NCBI GenBank assembly: GCA_026394055.1
Contig: JAPKYZ010000092.1
Span: 62,001-126,000, forward strand
DNA: 64,000 nucleotides
Direction: 5' to 3'
DNA from: Acidobacteriota bacterium
GTDB taxonomy: Bacteria > Acidobacteriota > Terriglobia > Bryobacterales > Bryobacteraceae
The position numbers and the translations under genes are program-made. Shown in pieces: positions 1 to 12,700 of the stretch. Every line of letters starts with the position of its first letter. The first letter of the stretch is position 1. The notes beneath the pieces were generated by a model that was not told the origin of the DNA, did not search any database, and saw only the letters and a list, made by a program, of their open reading frames with translations.

Positions 1-29
1 GTGGTCCTCGTGCTTCTTCGCGACTGAGT

Positions 30-55
30 GGAGCCGCACCATTTGCGGCGGCTCC
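30..55. terminator. Short hairpin upstream of the first giant gene
   Basis: An 8-bp perfect inverted repeat (arms 30-37 and 48-55, arm GGAGCCGC) encloses a 10-nt loop. There is no T-run after it, so it is not a classical Rho-independent terminator. It may end a transcript from the left, since a reading frame closes with TGA at 25-27, or it may be chance structure in GC-rich DNA. The rest of 1-151 shows no other feature. Confidence 0.2.
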
Positions 56-151
56 GCCCGGTCCACTCTCCGAAACGGTTACGTGTAGGCTCCCAGGGGT
101 CCTGGCGGAGCCATGTTGTGGCGTTGTGTCGATGCAACAAGCGAGGGGTCC

Positions 152-3100
152 ATGGTCCAGTTTGAGCAGGTCTCCAATTCCAGGCTCTTTCAATCGGTAG
201 GCTCAGGGGCGGGCTGGTGGGGAGTCTTGCTTCCGGCCAACGTTACCCCTCCGGAGTTGCCCATCCCGCTGGACGACGCGCTGACCAGCTCCACACTACA
301 GTCGACGTTCGTGTATTCCGCCGTAGCTCCCGACCTAGCCGGTGCCAACCTCACAACATTCATTGACGCCATCCAAGGGGTGTTGAACGGGATCTTCGAC
401 TCGCGGGCGCTTATTTTCGTGGCAGGCTTTGTTCCCACTGCGGAGTCCCCTTTGGTGGGGACTCCGGTGGTGGCGGGTTTGCGGCAACAGGATACGCAGG
501 TTTTTGTCAACACCGGCGTGAACGTCATTCTCACCGGGATCACGGGAATTCCGCCGGTCGAGGCGCAGTTGGCCAGCGGATCTTCGATTGCCCCCGCCGG
601 GGATACGCTTATGTTTAACGGATCAAGCGGGCCAGCGATGGCCATTGCGTGGCCGCAGAGCGGAGCCGATACATTCCAGCCGGATAACACTTCCACGCTC
701 GCGTTCAGCGGGCCCGATCAAGGAAGCTTCCGGTTCGGCATCTTCATCCGCCGGCTGGCGCTGACTACCAAACTGGACATGGGGTTTCAGGTTGTCATCC
801 CCAACGATCACCAGGGCTCGCAAACCTCACCCCAGCTTTCGGCGATGCTGCCGTTGGCCGACGGAACGCTGCCTTCCAGTACGGACATGATTGGCTTCTC
901 GGGACAAATCAACCTGGTGAATCCCAACAATGCGATCGCGAGTTCCCGGACGGTGCTCTACTTTACCGGGCAGAATTCCCCCGGCGGGTCGGAAACCAAT
1001 ACCAGTTTGATCTCGTTCTACCGCACCAATTCCGGCAAAAAGGTGACCCTAATTCCGCTGGCCGACGCGGGGCAGGGAGTTCCTGCCGGGCTCACCATCA
1101 ATCCTGGATTTGGCTCCACGCCGCTCCAAAACGGCTTCCGCTTCACGCCGACGGGCGACTTTGTGATGACGGTGCCGGCCCCGGTTGAGGGCACGCCGGA
1201 ATACCTGATCTGTGGATTATCAGGCACGGAGACGATCGCGTTTCTGCCGAGTATGGGAGGCCCGCAAGGAACGGCCTTCACCGGAGGTACCCAAGCCGGC
1301 AGCCGCATCCGGTTCAAAGAGAATCAGGCCGCCAACGCGCCGCGATACCCGGTGCCGTCCTCCTCGCCCACCGGACCCCCGATCGACCCCAAGGCGCTGT
1401 TGCTGGACAACACGTTTCAGACCGCCTGGGGCAATGTCGTCTCTCCACCGGGTGACAACTCCGCGCCGCTTTACTCGGCGGCGCCCAAGGGCTCGGATCT
1501 ATTTGGATTGGACACGGTGGTCGCCCCTGCGTGGCCGGGGCTGCTGGGATCACTGAATCCTGGCGTGGCGCTTCCCGCCGACCTCGCCTATCCCTTGCTC
1601 CCGATGGCGGGCTTTGTCGCTGGCGCGGGCGAGCAGGACATGACGCAGGCGCAACTGGAGGGCCTGGAGCGCCAGATTCTGTCTGCCACCCGGCGGACGT
1701 TGATCACCAATGCCGGGGCCTCCCACGCACCTTCGGCCCGCCACAGTCTTGGCCTGTCCGCCACGGCGGCCGCCTGCCCGTTCTATACGACCACTCCGGC
1801 GGGGTTCATCTCGCATGTGCGCTGCGACGGGACCTGGGACCAGCTGCTGCTCGGCCAGATGATGGAAGGCGGGGCGGTGATCGATCAGGTAGGCTTTACG
1901 AAACTGCAGCCGGACTTGCAGGCGGCGTTTCAGACCAGCAATCTGTTTCTGGTGGTGGCCAATGCGAACTATCTCGGCGCCCCGAGCGGCGGGACATTCA
2001 TGCCGCCCGCGTCCAACAACATCACCGATCCCAGCTACTTCTTCAATACTCTCGGACTGGCGGGTTGGGTGTTCAAGGCCAACGTGGGCACCGAGAGCGC
2101 CTACAGCGACTACCGCAACGTCCTGATCGTCAAAGGCATCCAGGGCAAGCTGACGGATCTGGTGCTGAGTCCTGAAACGTGGACGATGAAGGACAAGTTC
2201 GGCGCGCCGACGGTGAAGCTTTCGGGCGGCGGTGTCTCCGACCCTGATACGTCGCAACTGATCCCGCTCTCGAATTGGCTGAACGACTACTTCGACGACG
2301 CACTGGCGCGCCAGGACGATCCATTCTTCGCCAGTTTCGCGCAAATCATCCAGGACCCGAACTGGACCGGAGTGCTGATGCTGCGTGTGGACATCGCGCA
2401 GGTGCCGAAGGATCTGGCGGGCATAACGGCGGGGATCAACGACCCATCGGCCTTCTACGCACACCACCTCGGCATTGAGGTCAGCCAGATCAACGGCGAA
2501 AAGGTTCAGCAGCAGGATTCCTCGTCGATCTTCGGCTTGGTCTACTATGTCGACCCGTCCTACGTCGACACCCAGAGCCCTCATCCGATTCCGCCCCGCA
2601 GCCAGGAACCCTACACGTTCACGCTGCTGACACTCAAGGCTCTGTTCCAGAACAGCGGGCTGAAGAAGTTCGATAGCGTGGCGCAGATCACGCTGAATCA
2701 ATTGCTAGGCAGTGAAGTCACCGCGATGGGGGAGGGCGGCAACATCTACAACGCGGTGCTGCTGACGGGTGCGTTTCAAATGAACGGCGGCGCGCCGGTG
2801 TACAGCCTTTCGTCAGCGACGGCCAACGTGTACTTGCTGGCCAACAACGTACTGACGCAGGTGGAGATCGACACGGCGGTGATGAGCACGCGCGACGACG
2901 GCAGCGTCAGCGGCACGCAGGTCAGCTGGATCGCGTTGTCCGGCTACATGAATTTCGCGCTCATTCAGGGGCCGGCGGATCAGGACCCGGCATTGCCAGT
3001 GGTCGACTTCTACTCGTTTGGTTCGGCCGATTCGACGGTTGGGCCGCGCGCGGGCTTGAACTTTTCCAACCTGGGGCTGGAAATTCGCTCCAAGACCGAC

Positions 3101-3742
3101 GGTACGGACGCCGTCGTGAGCTTGATCGAGCGTGAGATGTCGTTCAACACCAACGCTTCAACGCCACGCAATAACAGCCTGTTTCTCAACTTCCAACTGG
3201 AGCTGCTGGGGATGCAGTCGGGAGACGGCACCAGCACGCCGCAATCGCTGGGGTACCTGACGGTCGGGACGCAGTACGGACTGCAAGGAGTCTCCGCGAA
3301 GGGTTGGCACGGCTTGCAGTTCAAGGTGAACATGGGCACGCCGGGGGCGTTGGCCGGCAAAGTGAATGTGAACTCCAGCTTGCTGTGCGCCTGGGCGGAC
3401 GACAGCGGCGCCAGCCAGGGGCAAAGCGGCTATCGCGCGCTGATCGGAATCCTGCTGCCGGGCGCGGGCACGGGCGGCGATCTCTTCAGTCTGCAGACGG
3501 TGATCAAGCTTTCCGTGGGCGCCGTTCAGCTCTACTACAACGAAGGCCAGCAATCGTACCTGTTGCTGCTCAACGAGATCGCGCTGAAGTTCCTGGGTCT
3601 GCTGAAGATCCCACCCAATGGAGCGACGGCCTTCTTCCTGTTTGGCGGCCCGCAGGAGAGTTCTCCAACGGGCCTCGGCTGGTACGCGATCTATAACCAG
3701 GACCAGCCCGTACCGCCACCAGTTGAAGTGGCCGCCCGCTAA
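152..3742 (+). CDS. Giant hypothetical protein, upstream partner of the 3812-aa protein
   Basis: This is a protein of about 1196 aa that I do not recognise. I placed the start at ATG 152 because GAGGGG (143-148) precedes it, although the spacing is short. An in-frame ATG at 113 would add 13 residues and is also possible. There is no signal peptide, lipobox or clear transmembrane segment. The sequence is rich in Gly, Ser, Thr, Asn and beta-forming residues and has few charged residues, which fits a large beta-rich, possibly structural or carbohydrate-facing protein. The last 200 residues contain alternating hydrophobic strands, and the protein ends near YAIYNQDQPVPPP. It lies 26 nt before the 3812-aa gene on the same strand, and that gene has a good ribosome site, so the two are very likely co-transcribed. 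Function unknown; the coding call itself is secure from the long open frame and codon bias. Confidence 0.85.
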   Translation: MVQFEQVSNSRLFQSVGSGAGWWGVLLPANVTPPELPIPLDDALTSSTLQSTFVYSAVAPDLAGANLTTFIDAIQGVLNGIFDSRALIFVAGFVPTAESPLVGTPVVAGLRQQDTQVFVNTGVNVILTGITGIPPVEAQLASGSSIAPAGDTLMFNGSSGPAMAIAWPQSGADTFQPDNTSTLAFSGPDQGSFRFGIFIRRLALTTKLDMGFQVVIPNDHQGSQTSPQLSAMLPLADGTLPSSTDMIGFSGQINLVNPNNAIASSRTVLYFTGQNSPGGSETNTSLISFYRTNSGKKVTLIPLADAGQGVPAGLTINPGFGSTPLQNGFRFTPTGDFVMTVPAPVEGTPEYLICGLSGTETIAFLPSMGGPQGTAFTGGTQAGSRIRFKENQAANAPRYPVPSSSPTGPPIDPKALLLDNTFQTAWGNVVSPPGDNSAPLYSAAPKGSDLFGLDTVVAPAWPGLLGSLNPGVALPADLAYPLLPMAGFVAGAGEQDMTQAQLEGLERQILSATRRTLITNAGASHAPSARHSLGLSATAAACPFYTTTPAGFISHVRCDGTWDQLLLGQMMEGGAVIDQVGFTKLQPDLQAAFQTSNLFLVVANANYLGAPSGGTFMPPASNNITDPSYFFNTLGLAGWVFKANVGTESAYSDYRNVLIVKGIQGKLTDLVLSPETWTMKDKFGAPTVKLSGGGVSDPDTSQLIPLSNWLNDYFDDALARQDDPFFASFAQIIQDPNWTGVLMLRVDIAQVPKDLAGITAGINDPSAFYAHHLGIEVSQINGEKVQQQDSSSIFGLVYYVDPSYVDTQSPHPIPPRSQEPYTFTLLTLKALFQNSGLKKFDSVAQITLNQLLGSEVTAMGEGGNIYNAVLLTGAFQMNGGAPVYSLSSATANVYLLANNVLTQVEIDTAVMSTRDDGSVSGTQVSWIALSGYMNFALIQGPADQDPALPVVDFYSFGSADSTVGPRAGLNFSNLGLEIRSKTDGTDAVVSLIEREMSFNTNASTPRNNSLFLNFQLELLGMQSGDGTSTPQSLGYLTVGTQYGLQGVSAKGWHGLQFKVNMGTPGALAGKVNVNSSLLCAWADDSGASQGQSGYRALIGILLPGAGTGGDLFSLQTVIKLSVGAVQLYYNEGQQSYLLLLNEIALKFLGLLKIPPNGATAFFLFGGPQESSPTGLGWYAIYNQDQPVPPPVEVAAR

Positions 3743-3768
3743 CGCTCGATCAGGGAGAGACGATTGTT

Positions 3769-6700
3769 ATGGCAAGTTGGCTATCCGGTCTTTTCAGCAG
3801 TCTGTTTGATTCGGTCGAAACGTTTAGCGACCAGACGATCACCGAGCAGGTGACCGCGTTCCGGACCCAACTGAACGGTCCGGACAATCCAACCGTGCGG
3901 TTGTGGGTGGAGGCCGGAGCGAGCTATGGCCACCAGTCGTCGACGGCCAACCTGGCCTATCGTCTGGCGCGGCCCGTGGACGCCCAGAATCTGAACTTCG
4001 GCTACGCCGGCACGATTGAGATCTACTACGAATCTCCCGCGGAGCTGGTCAAGCTGCAGGAACTGATCCCGGAGCTGCTCAACGATCCTCCGCGGATCAA
4101 CAATGCCACGCTCGCCGCGATTCAGTTTGCCGCGCCTCCGGTCGCCACGGTGAACTTTGGGTTTACCGGCGGCGCCAATACGATGGCTGACTACGCGGCG
4201 CAGTTGAACGTCCGCAACTTCGTTCGTCTGCAACCGTACGCATGGCTAGGGCCGGAACAGATTCAACGTCCGGGGCAGGATCCGATCGACCTGGCAGCGA
4301 TCCCGCAACTGGGCACGGGGTTCAATAATCGCCTGTTCTATCTGGATCCGACGCTCTATTCGACTCCTCCGTTTGCGGCCTACGCGGACAATCCGCGGGT
4401 GGCCATTGCGCAGTTGCTAACCTCAGACCCGACACTGGCCAATTTTCAGCTGCTGGTGACCTACAGCGTGAAGAGCGGAATCTCGCGTCTGAACGCCAAC
4501 CCCGACTATGCGGCCGGCCTGATCGTGGGATCGGTGATGAAGTGGCAGGATGTTGCGCGCACGCCGCGGCCCGTCATCATTCTGAACTTCGACGATTTCG
4601 GAACGGAGGCCGAGTCGGCTGAGACGGGACTGCGCGATATTCTACAGGGCAACTCCGCACCCAGCGAGATGAACGTCAGTCCCGCGTTTCGGGCGCGGAA
4701 TATCGAAGTGCAACGGAACTTTGCACGGCGCTCCGCGTTCTTTACGGGGATCACGGCCAACGCGCGCTTCACGTACCTGAACTACCCCACGACAACGGCC
4801 GCCGTCACGGGGGCGCTGGGTCCGCTGACGGGTCAGAACAATCAGGTGATCTGGATTCAATTGGGCCGCACGCCTCCTCCGGTGTTCAGCTACAGCGTGT
4901 TCAGGTCGACCTTGCCAGCGCTCTTTGAAGGGCAGAACACGGCGAACCTCTGCATCAATATCGGGCGGCCCTACATGCAGGTGCCCGCGCCGAATCTGTC
5001 GGAGGAGCGGCGTTTGGGTGTCTACCCTTCGGTCTCCCTCACCGGCGCCAACACCAGCCCAACGGCCACGGGAATCGTCAATATTGCCAGCCAGATCTCC
5101 TCGTCCAACGCCGTCTGGCCGGAGCGTGCCGAGGACGCTCCGTGCACGATCGTGGGCGAATACTACGAACAGTATCTGCGCGAGACCACACCCACGGGGA
5201 CGATCCGCAAATACTTTCTGGGGTTGCAGGCCTATTTTTCGCGAGCGTCGAAGGACAAGTTCTCGCTCTCGATTGCGTACCTGAATACGCTGCTGGCACC
5301 CGCGCCGCCCCTCGCACTAACCGGGACGGCGCGGGCGCTAACCGCTCCAGAGGCGGAACTTACTCTAAGCGCGCTGTACGAACAATTGAAGGCCGCGGTG
5401 ACCATTGGGCAGCCGCTCAACTTGATTCCCGGAATCCTGACCCAGGGCGTCATCCCCGGTTTCGTGCAGGATCTGCTGGTGAACTACGCACCGTCGCTGA
5501 CCTTAACCGTCCAGACGTTCGACCACACGGGAGAGCCGCCCGACGTCACCGAGATCACGCTTTCGGGGCCGACGGCGGCGTTTCAGAGCGTTGGCGTCAA
5601 CTGCGAAGTCGTGGTGGTGTTCACCGAACCCAGCGGTGTGCTCACGGCCGATATCAAGTTCGCCAACCAGGACAGTTGGACGTTTGGTAACGTGCCGTGG
5701 ATCGTGCTGCGTGACCCCTACGTCAGCATGTTGATTCCGAATGGCAAGCTGCCGGTGAGCGCGACGTTCGGCGGCTACTATCCGGCGCTTGAATCGGCAA
5801 ATCCGCCGATCGTGGCGAAGGTCGAGATCAGCGTCGGCGCGCCGGACTTGTGGCCGGCCACCATCAGCTTCGACCAAACGTATCCCAGCATCTCGGCTGC
5901 GTTTCAGATGGCCACCAGTGTCAATCTGGTGCAGCGCCTGCCCCCTCCGTTCAACGTGTTGACGGATCTTGGTGTGAGCAGTGTTGAGCTGCAATACAAC
6001 CAGACCGAAAGCACGCTTGAGTCGATCCTGATCGTTGCGCAGAGCAATACGCCGAACCTGCCGCTGTTTGGAAGCCTGGTGCTGAACCAGATTCAGGTTT
6101 CGACCACGTTGCTCCAACCCGCCGGTGCCAGCACGCTTTCGGTGGCTGGCTCCGCCGAGTTCACGATGGGCCAGACGGACCCCGCCGTGATTGGCGTGTC
6201 ATTCAGCTACCCGGGCCTGGTCTTGCAGGGCGAACTGCAGTCCGGAAAGATCACGCTCGAGAATCTCTTCTCCACGTTCCTGCCTCCCGGCGTGACGCTG
6301 ACGCTGCCCCAGCTGCCCGAGATTGACGGGTTCAGCTTCAACTACAACCGGACGACGGACTATCTGGACGTGACGCTGAATTTCAACATTCAGTGGACGA
6401 TCAGCTTCTTTGGTTTGGACCTGTTCACGATTGAACAGGCCGGGTTCAACATCAATCGCAACAAGGGCGTAAGCACGGGCGCCGTCACAGGCCACACGGT
6501 GCTGCTGCCGGCGTCGGCCAAGATCGGCGTTGATGTCAGTGCTTTCTACAAGGGAGAAGGTTTGTGGACCTTCGAGGCACGTCAGACCAGCGGTGTGGTC
6601 GATTTGAATCCACTGCTCGGCGAATACCTCGGCGTGGACTGGATTCCGGGCAGCAATCCCATCCCGTTCCAGTTTCCGCAGCTCGACGGCCTGACGCTCT

Positions 6701-9700
6701 CACTTGATTGGGACACGGCCGGGAACGCGTTCGATTTCTACGCCAAGACCGCCACGCCGTGGACTCCCATTCCGGCGCTGCCTTCACTTACGGTCACCGG
6801 CGATCTGGCGATCGGCTTCAACAAGGAAGGCAAGCACGGCAAGCTGGGCGCCGACATCACGCTGTGGAACATCGACCTGCGGGTGGACTACAACTTCGAC
6901 CCCAAGTCCCAGACGCTCTGCGTCCAGTGGCTGTTTGTCAGCGCCTGCTTGAGCAAGGACGTGGCGACGGGCGATGTCACGGCCGTCTTCAAGTTGGACG
7001 ACAAGTCGATTGGCGAAATGGTCTCGATGTTCGTGTCTTGGGCCACGGGCGCGGAGTTCGGCCTGGCCGCGCCTTGGAACGTGCTCAACGACATTAAGCT
7101 GAACGGCTTCTCGGTCACCTATAACTTCACCCAGAAGACCGTCAAGTTCTCCGTGGCCATCGGCCCGCTGGACTTCGGGTTGTTCAAGATCACCAGCATC
7201 GGTCTCAACTACGACCCGTCCAAGCCCGCCACCGAACGGCGCGTGCAGATCGACGTGGAAGGCAGCTTTGTTTGGGAAAGTGGCGACAAGCTCAGTTGGG
7301 ATCCGACCAAGCCCGAGGAAACGCCAGCGCCTCCGGGAGGCGGCAATAAGTATCTCGACTTGCGCCTGATTGCGCTGGGACAACATGTCACCGTGAACGG
7401 TCTGGTGGACCAGACCAACGTCGCAGACGTCATCACCATGTTGCGGGCTTTGACGATCCCCTCGCCACCGGAGATTCCCGTGGGCGGGGCCGGTCAGCCG
7501 GTATTCAGTCCGCAGAGCGCGTGGTTTGTGGCGCTGGATTTTGGGGTTCTCAAGGCCGAGCAGGAGAAGGCGAATCCGCCGGCGACCGCACTCGCACCGT
7601 ATCAAGGTGGCGTGCCCGCCTTGCTGACCGATGACCCGCCCGCCGTCTATTTCATGCAGCTCTCGATCGTCTTCAACGATCCGGTGCTGTATGCGCTTCG
7701 CATCGCGCTGGACGGTCCGATGGCGAAGGTCTTCGCGGGTCTTGATTTCCAGATCATGTACCGGCAGATCTCTGATACCGTGGGCTGCTACTCGGCCGAG
7801 ATCGCGCTGCCGAACATCATGCGCAAATTCCAGATCGGCGTCGCCACGGTGACGCTGCCGGTGTTTGCGATTCAGGTCTACACCAACGGCGATTTCCAGG
7901 TGGACATCGGTTTCCCCTGGAACATGGACTTCTCGCGGTCGTTCAGCGTTGAGGCCATCATCCCTCCCGGCATCCCTGTGATGGGCTCGGGCGGCTTCTA
8001 CTTCGGCAAGCTCAGCAGTGCCACCACCGATAAGGTTCCCGCGGCCACCAACGGGTGGTTTAATCCGGTGATCGTGTTCGGCTTCGGAGCCCAATTGGGC
8101 CTGGGCAAATCGATCGAGGCCGGTATTCTGCGGGCCGGCTTTAGTCTGACCGTCTTCGGCATCATCGAAGGTGTACTGGCTCGTTTCCTGCCGTACGAGG
8201 GTCCGACACAACCCGGCAATCCCAACAACCTTCAGGACGGCTACTACTTCGCCCTGATCGGCACGGCGGGCGTCCAGGGCCGCCTCTACGGCAGCATCGA
8301 CTTCGCCATCATCAAGGCCGACGTCGATATCTCCATCTCCCTCTACATTCGGTTTACCCTGATCGCCTACGAGGACATCGTGATCTCGGCCGGATGCGCC
8401 GTGAAGGTGAAGGTGAGCGTCAAGATCGACTTGGGGCTGTTCTCGATCTCGATCAGCTTCTCCTTCTCCGCGACCATTGAAGCCACCTTCGTGCTGCAGA
8501 ATCCGATGGGCAACAATCCGCCGTGGCACGTCGCGCAGCAGGGAGTTCGGCCGTTGGGGATGGGCCGGCGACGGAGCTCCCGCTTCTTGTCGAGCGCCGC
8601 CATCGAACTGGGCACGTCCCCGGCGATCTACGATCCCACGTGGACGAATCTGCAAAAAGGCCCCACGCTGCAAATGAATGGCTGGGTGATGCCGGTCCTG
8701 ACCGTAGCCGGAGACGCAGCGGCAGCTCCCGCGCAACAGCAAGTCTGCTACGCGCTGAACTTCTTCCTGCCGGTGCCGCCTCCCGTGCAGGCTGAGGCTC
8801 CGAAAACCATGTTGGCTGCCGGCCACTTCGACGGCCCACGGCCCACGGTCGCCCAGGCCGCACTGCTGCGCGCCACCACCGCCGCGCCAGACGCCACCTT
8901 CGAGGATTTCGCGGTCCTGGTCCTGCAGTGGATTCTCGCCGCGGGCATTGGGCCGATGACGGCGGAGGCGCTCAACAAAGAAATCGTGACGGTGGAGTTC
9001 TTGCAGTCGGCACTGGCGTACCTATCGGGCGCGACCACGCCGACGCCGGTGCCCTCCGATCAGATCGATGCGTTTCTCACGATGCAGACGCAGTTCGTCT
9101 TCTCGTTGAACAGCTCGGCGGGATCTTCGAGCGCGGCCTTCTTCCCGGCGCCTCCCGCCACCGTGCTCGATGTGCCGGCCTTTGCGCCTTCCGGCAAGCC
9201 GTATCACTACGCCTTCGGCGACTACAACAGCAGCGATGCCAACTACCTGGGTTTCCTGACGACGTATTTCAACGAACTCAAGGTCCAGGTGCAGGAGGAA
9301 AAGCCCAAGGCTCAAAGGCTGGCCGCGCCGGACGCCGAAGGCCCGTCGATTGGCAGCTACATCTTCGGCGACTACTTCGCGCTGATTGGACGCCAGACGG
9401 TTCAAGCGCTCATCGATGGGCTGGCCAACTTCAAGCTGGTGATCGACCCCGCGCAGACGGTGCAAAACATCGTCGACGGCATCAATCGCACGGGGCAGCT
9501 GACCGGGGACCAGGTGTTCACGCCGGAGCTGCTGTTCCAAGCCAACAGCGCGCACCTATTAAACTCCAAGGCAAGCCAGCCGCTCACCATTCAAGGCATG
9601 ACTTGGCCGACGCCGGGCGCGCTGAGCTTTAACGGGATCGCGGCCCAGTCCATCTTCGGCGCCAAGTTTACGGGCCGTCAATTGGCGGTTCAGAACGCGG

Positions 9701-12700
9701 CCGACAACCGGATTCTGGCGGCGGGCGTTCCGGTGACCTACAACGCACGCACGATCCTCACCACTTCCGGGGACTCTCTCAATTCCATCGCGGCCAGCTT
9801 CGCCATAGGTCTCGACGAACTGCTGGACAAGACCGACGTCGTCTCCAACGCCGCGTTGCTTTCGCCGCTGTCCGTGGTTACCGCGCCAGCGTTTGCTTAC
9901 ACGATCAGCGCGGAGGACACCCTCGCGGCGGTGGCGGCGCGCTTCGCTGTCACCACGGACCTGCTGGCGCAGTCGAATCTGTCTTTTGCTGGCTTGTTCG
10001 ATACGGCCGATCCGAACCTCAATGTTCCCGGGCTGGCTCAATATCAAGCCGGAGCGCTGATCGATGAGTCGCGGCGAGTGCTGGCACTCCAAGACGTCTC
10101 CGCGATGACCTCGCGCTTCTACCTGCATGGCCTGCGCCTGCCCACCGAAGGGCTCACCGCCAAAGCAGACGGACTGCTGGTCAGTGGTAGCCCGGGCGAC
10201 TATCACTACCCGGATCAACTGGGCTTGTTTGCTCTGACCGGCCAAGCCTTCCCGTTGCCCAACAATATCGGCGATACCGGAGCGGGAACCTTCACCTTCA
10301 GCCTGACGCGTGGCGCCACCGAAGGCTGGCTCAGCTTCCAGCAACAGGGCGGAACGACGTTGCAGTTCGAGCTGACCGATTCGGGCGACCTCGACCGCTA
10401 CAAGGACGTTCGGGATTTCGCCTTGAAGAACTGGCTGAGCACGGGCATGAGCAGCCTCGCGCCGCTCGACACGGCGCAGGCCAAGCCTTCCAGTTTTCCG
10501 CTCTCGCAGCAGATCTTCTGGCAGACACCGGCCACCATCACCTTGCCGCATCAGACGATCACCCCGGCCAGTCCGCAGACCTGTCTGTGGACTTTCCCGG
10601 ATTCACTCGTCAACTTGCCGCATTCCACCGGGCCGTTGCCCCGGCTGAAGCCCGTGGTTGCGCGCGCGGACGCCGCCACCGGCAGCACCATCGATACTGA
10701 CGTGGAGAATTACGGCTTCGGCAACTTGGTCAACTTCACCATCCGCCGCACGCCTCCGGTGGCTGGCAGCCCATCCACGGAGCAGCTGTACGAGATCATC
10801 GGCGCATCGGAACGCGACATCGTTTTGTTGGAGCGCTTACTCGATCAGTTAGCCGGCAGCAACGCACCGTTTGCCGCGATGACACTGCTGTATCCGCCCG
10901 CGACCACCGGAAGCAACGCCAGTGGCTGGCAGTCCGATTCTCCCGCGGCCTCGCTGATGGGCATCAGCCAAGTCAACCTGTCCACCGAAACCCGTCCACC
11001 GAGTGCAAATCTCACCGCCGACGCAATTGGCGGCTCACCCACCACGCCGAACGTCATCAACACGCCCAACGAGTTCCTGCGCCTGTTGTGGGAGGCCAGC
11101 ATCACACGCTCTGGCGGCTTCTATCTGACGTCGGTCACCGGCATCGGATCGGATAAGCTGAGCGGCCTGCCGGATCACATCTTCGACGACAGCAACACGG
11201 CGGCGGTCGCGGTCCTGTCGTTGTTCAATGCCGACGCGGGCCTTGGGCAGAGCATCACCAACTACACGAATGTGCTGGCGACGAACCAGCCGTTCGATCT
11301 AAGCGACGCCGCGCTGGTTCTGCTGGGCGTGCCGGTGCCGGTGACGACGGCGAAGCTGACGGCAGACGACACGCTCGCCGCCCTCGCTGAGACCTACTAC
11401 ACCGATCCCAGTCTGATTGCGAGCGCAAATCCCGCCGCTGTGCTGACCGGCACGGTGACGGTGGCCGGAGGAATGTATGAGGTGGGCGCCGCAGGCGTCG
11501 CTCCAGGCGGCAAACTCGCCGATATCGCCACCTACTTTGCAACCACGGAAGCCAACATCAAGTTGGCCAATCCCAATCGCACTGACTGGCCCGCGGTTCT
11601 ACCGCAATACACGGGGCTGATCCTGCCTTCAATTGACGTTCGCATCGGGACCGATCCGGGCGGCAATACGTTCCCGAGTCTCGCCAGTTACTACCATGCG
11701 CCGATTGCGGAGATCGCCGCGGCCAACCGTCTTCAAGCGGGTCTGTTCTCCGTGGGCGCAACGCTCAACGTCACGGCCGGACCGCTGACGGTGGCTCCGC
11801 TGATTCAAGCCGGCGTCGCTGGATTCAGCACCACGCGCATGGCACCGGCGATTCCGGTGTCGCCAACCGACGCGGGCTGGGGCCAGGCGTATTTGTTGCA
11901 GATCTTCAATCTTCTGGGTTACCGGGTGGCCGTCAATCCCGACTTCCGGGAAAGCCTTTGGGGACTGCCGGGCGGACCGGCCGATCCCAATGGCGATGTC
12001 CCATCCGACAAGATCTCGGCGATTGAAGCGCCGGCTTCGGGTGACCGTTGGGACTACACGCGCACCGCGCCTTACCCGAAACTCTACACGCAGATTCCAC
12101 CCGTCAAAAATGCGACGCTGCCGGCTCCCGGCGACAGCCCCTACCTGGGCGTCGGGCACCTGCTGCAGTTTGAAGCGATCTGGCAGGACCTGTTCGGCAA
12201 CCTGATCCTCAGCGAGCTCAGCCAGCCCCAGAACGCTGCGCAACAGCCGCTGAATCAGGCTCCGCAGATCCCCGGCTACACCGACCGCTTGATTCCGGCA
12301 GGGCAGTGGCCTGCGGTGGCCAGCGCGTTTCTGATCAAGGCCGGTGACACTGGCCAGCCGGTGATGGAGCTCCATCTCTCCTTCGACCAGAGCCAATACA
12401 CGGGCATCGACACGGAAGACCGCATCAAGCGCGCGCTCGCCATCTATTCGCAGATCATCTGGCAGCTTACCGATCCGAACGGCATCGCGATTTCACTCAC
12501 CACCACCGTAACGCCCAGCGCCGGATCGGTTCTGACCGGCGCCGACCGCGACAAGCTGACGGCCTGGGTGGACGACATCTACCTATGGTTGCAGAGCTTG
12601 GTGCAGACACCATCGCAGTTGTATCCGCTGAACCCTGATCTGGTCATCACCATTGCGCTGGACGAAGCCAAGCTGAATCAAGATCAGATCTTTGAGGTTT

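Noticed and set aside
1-27. C-terminal end of an upstream gene (frame closing in TGA at 25-27)
   Set aside because: Only eight codons are visible, so coding status cannot be judged.
1550-2701. A 383-codon minus-strand frame inside the first giant gene
   Set aside because: Shadow of the plus-strand gene; no ribosome site or domain.
6784-8826. A 680-codon open frame on the minus strand inside the giant gene
   Set aside because: It lies wholly inside a longer frame with better composition; the His/Arg/Asp-rich product is typical of antisense artefacts.
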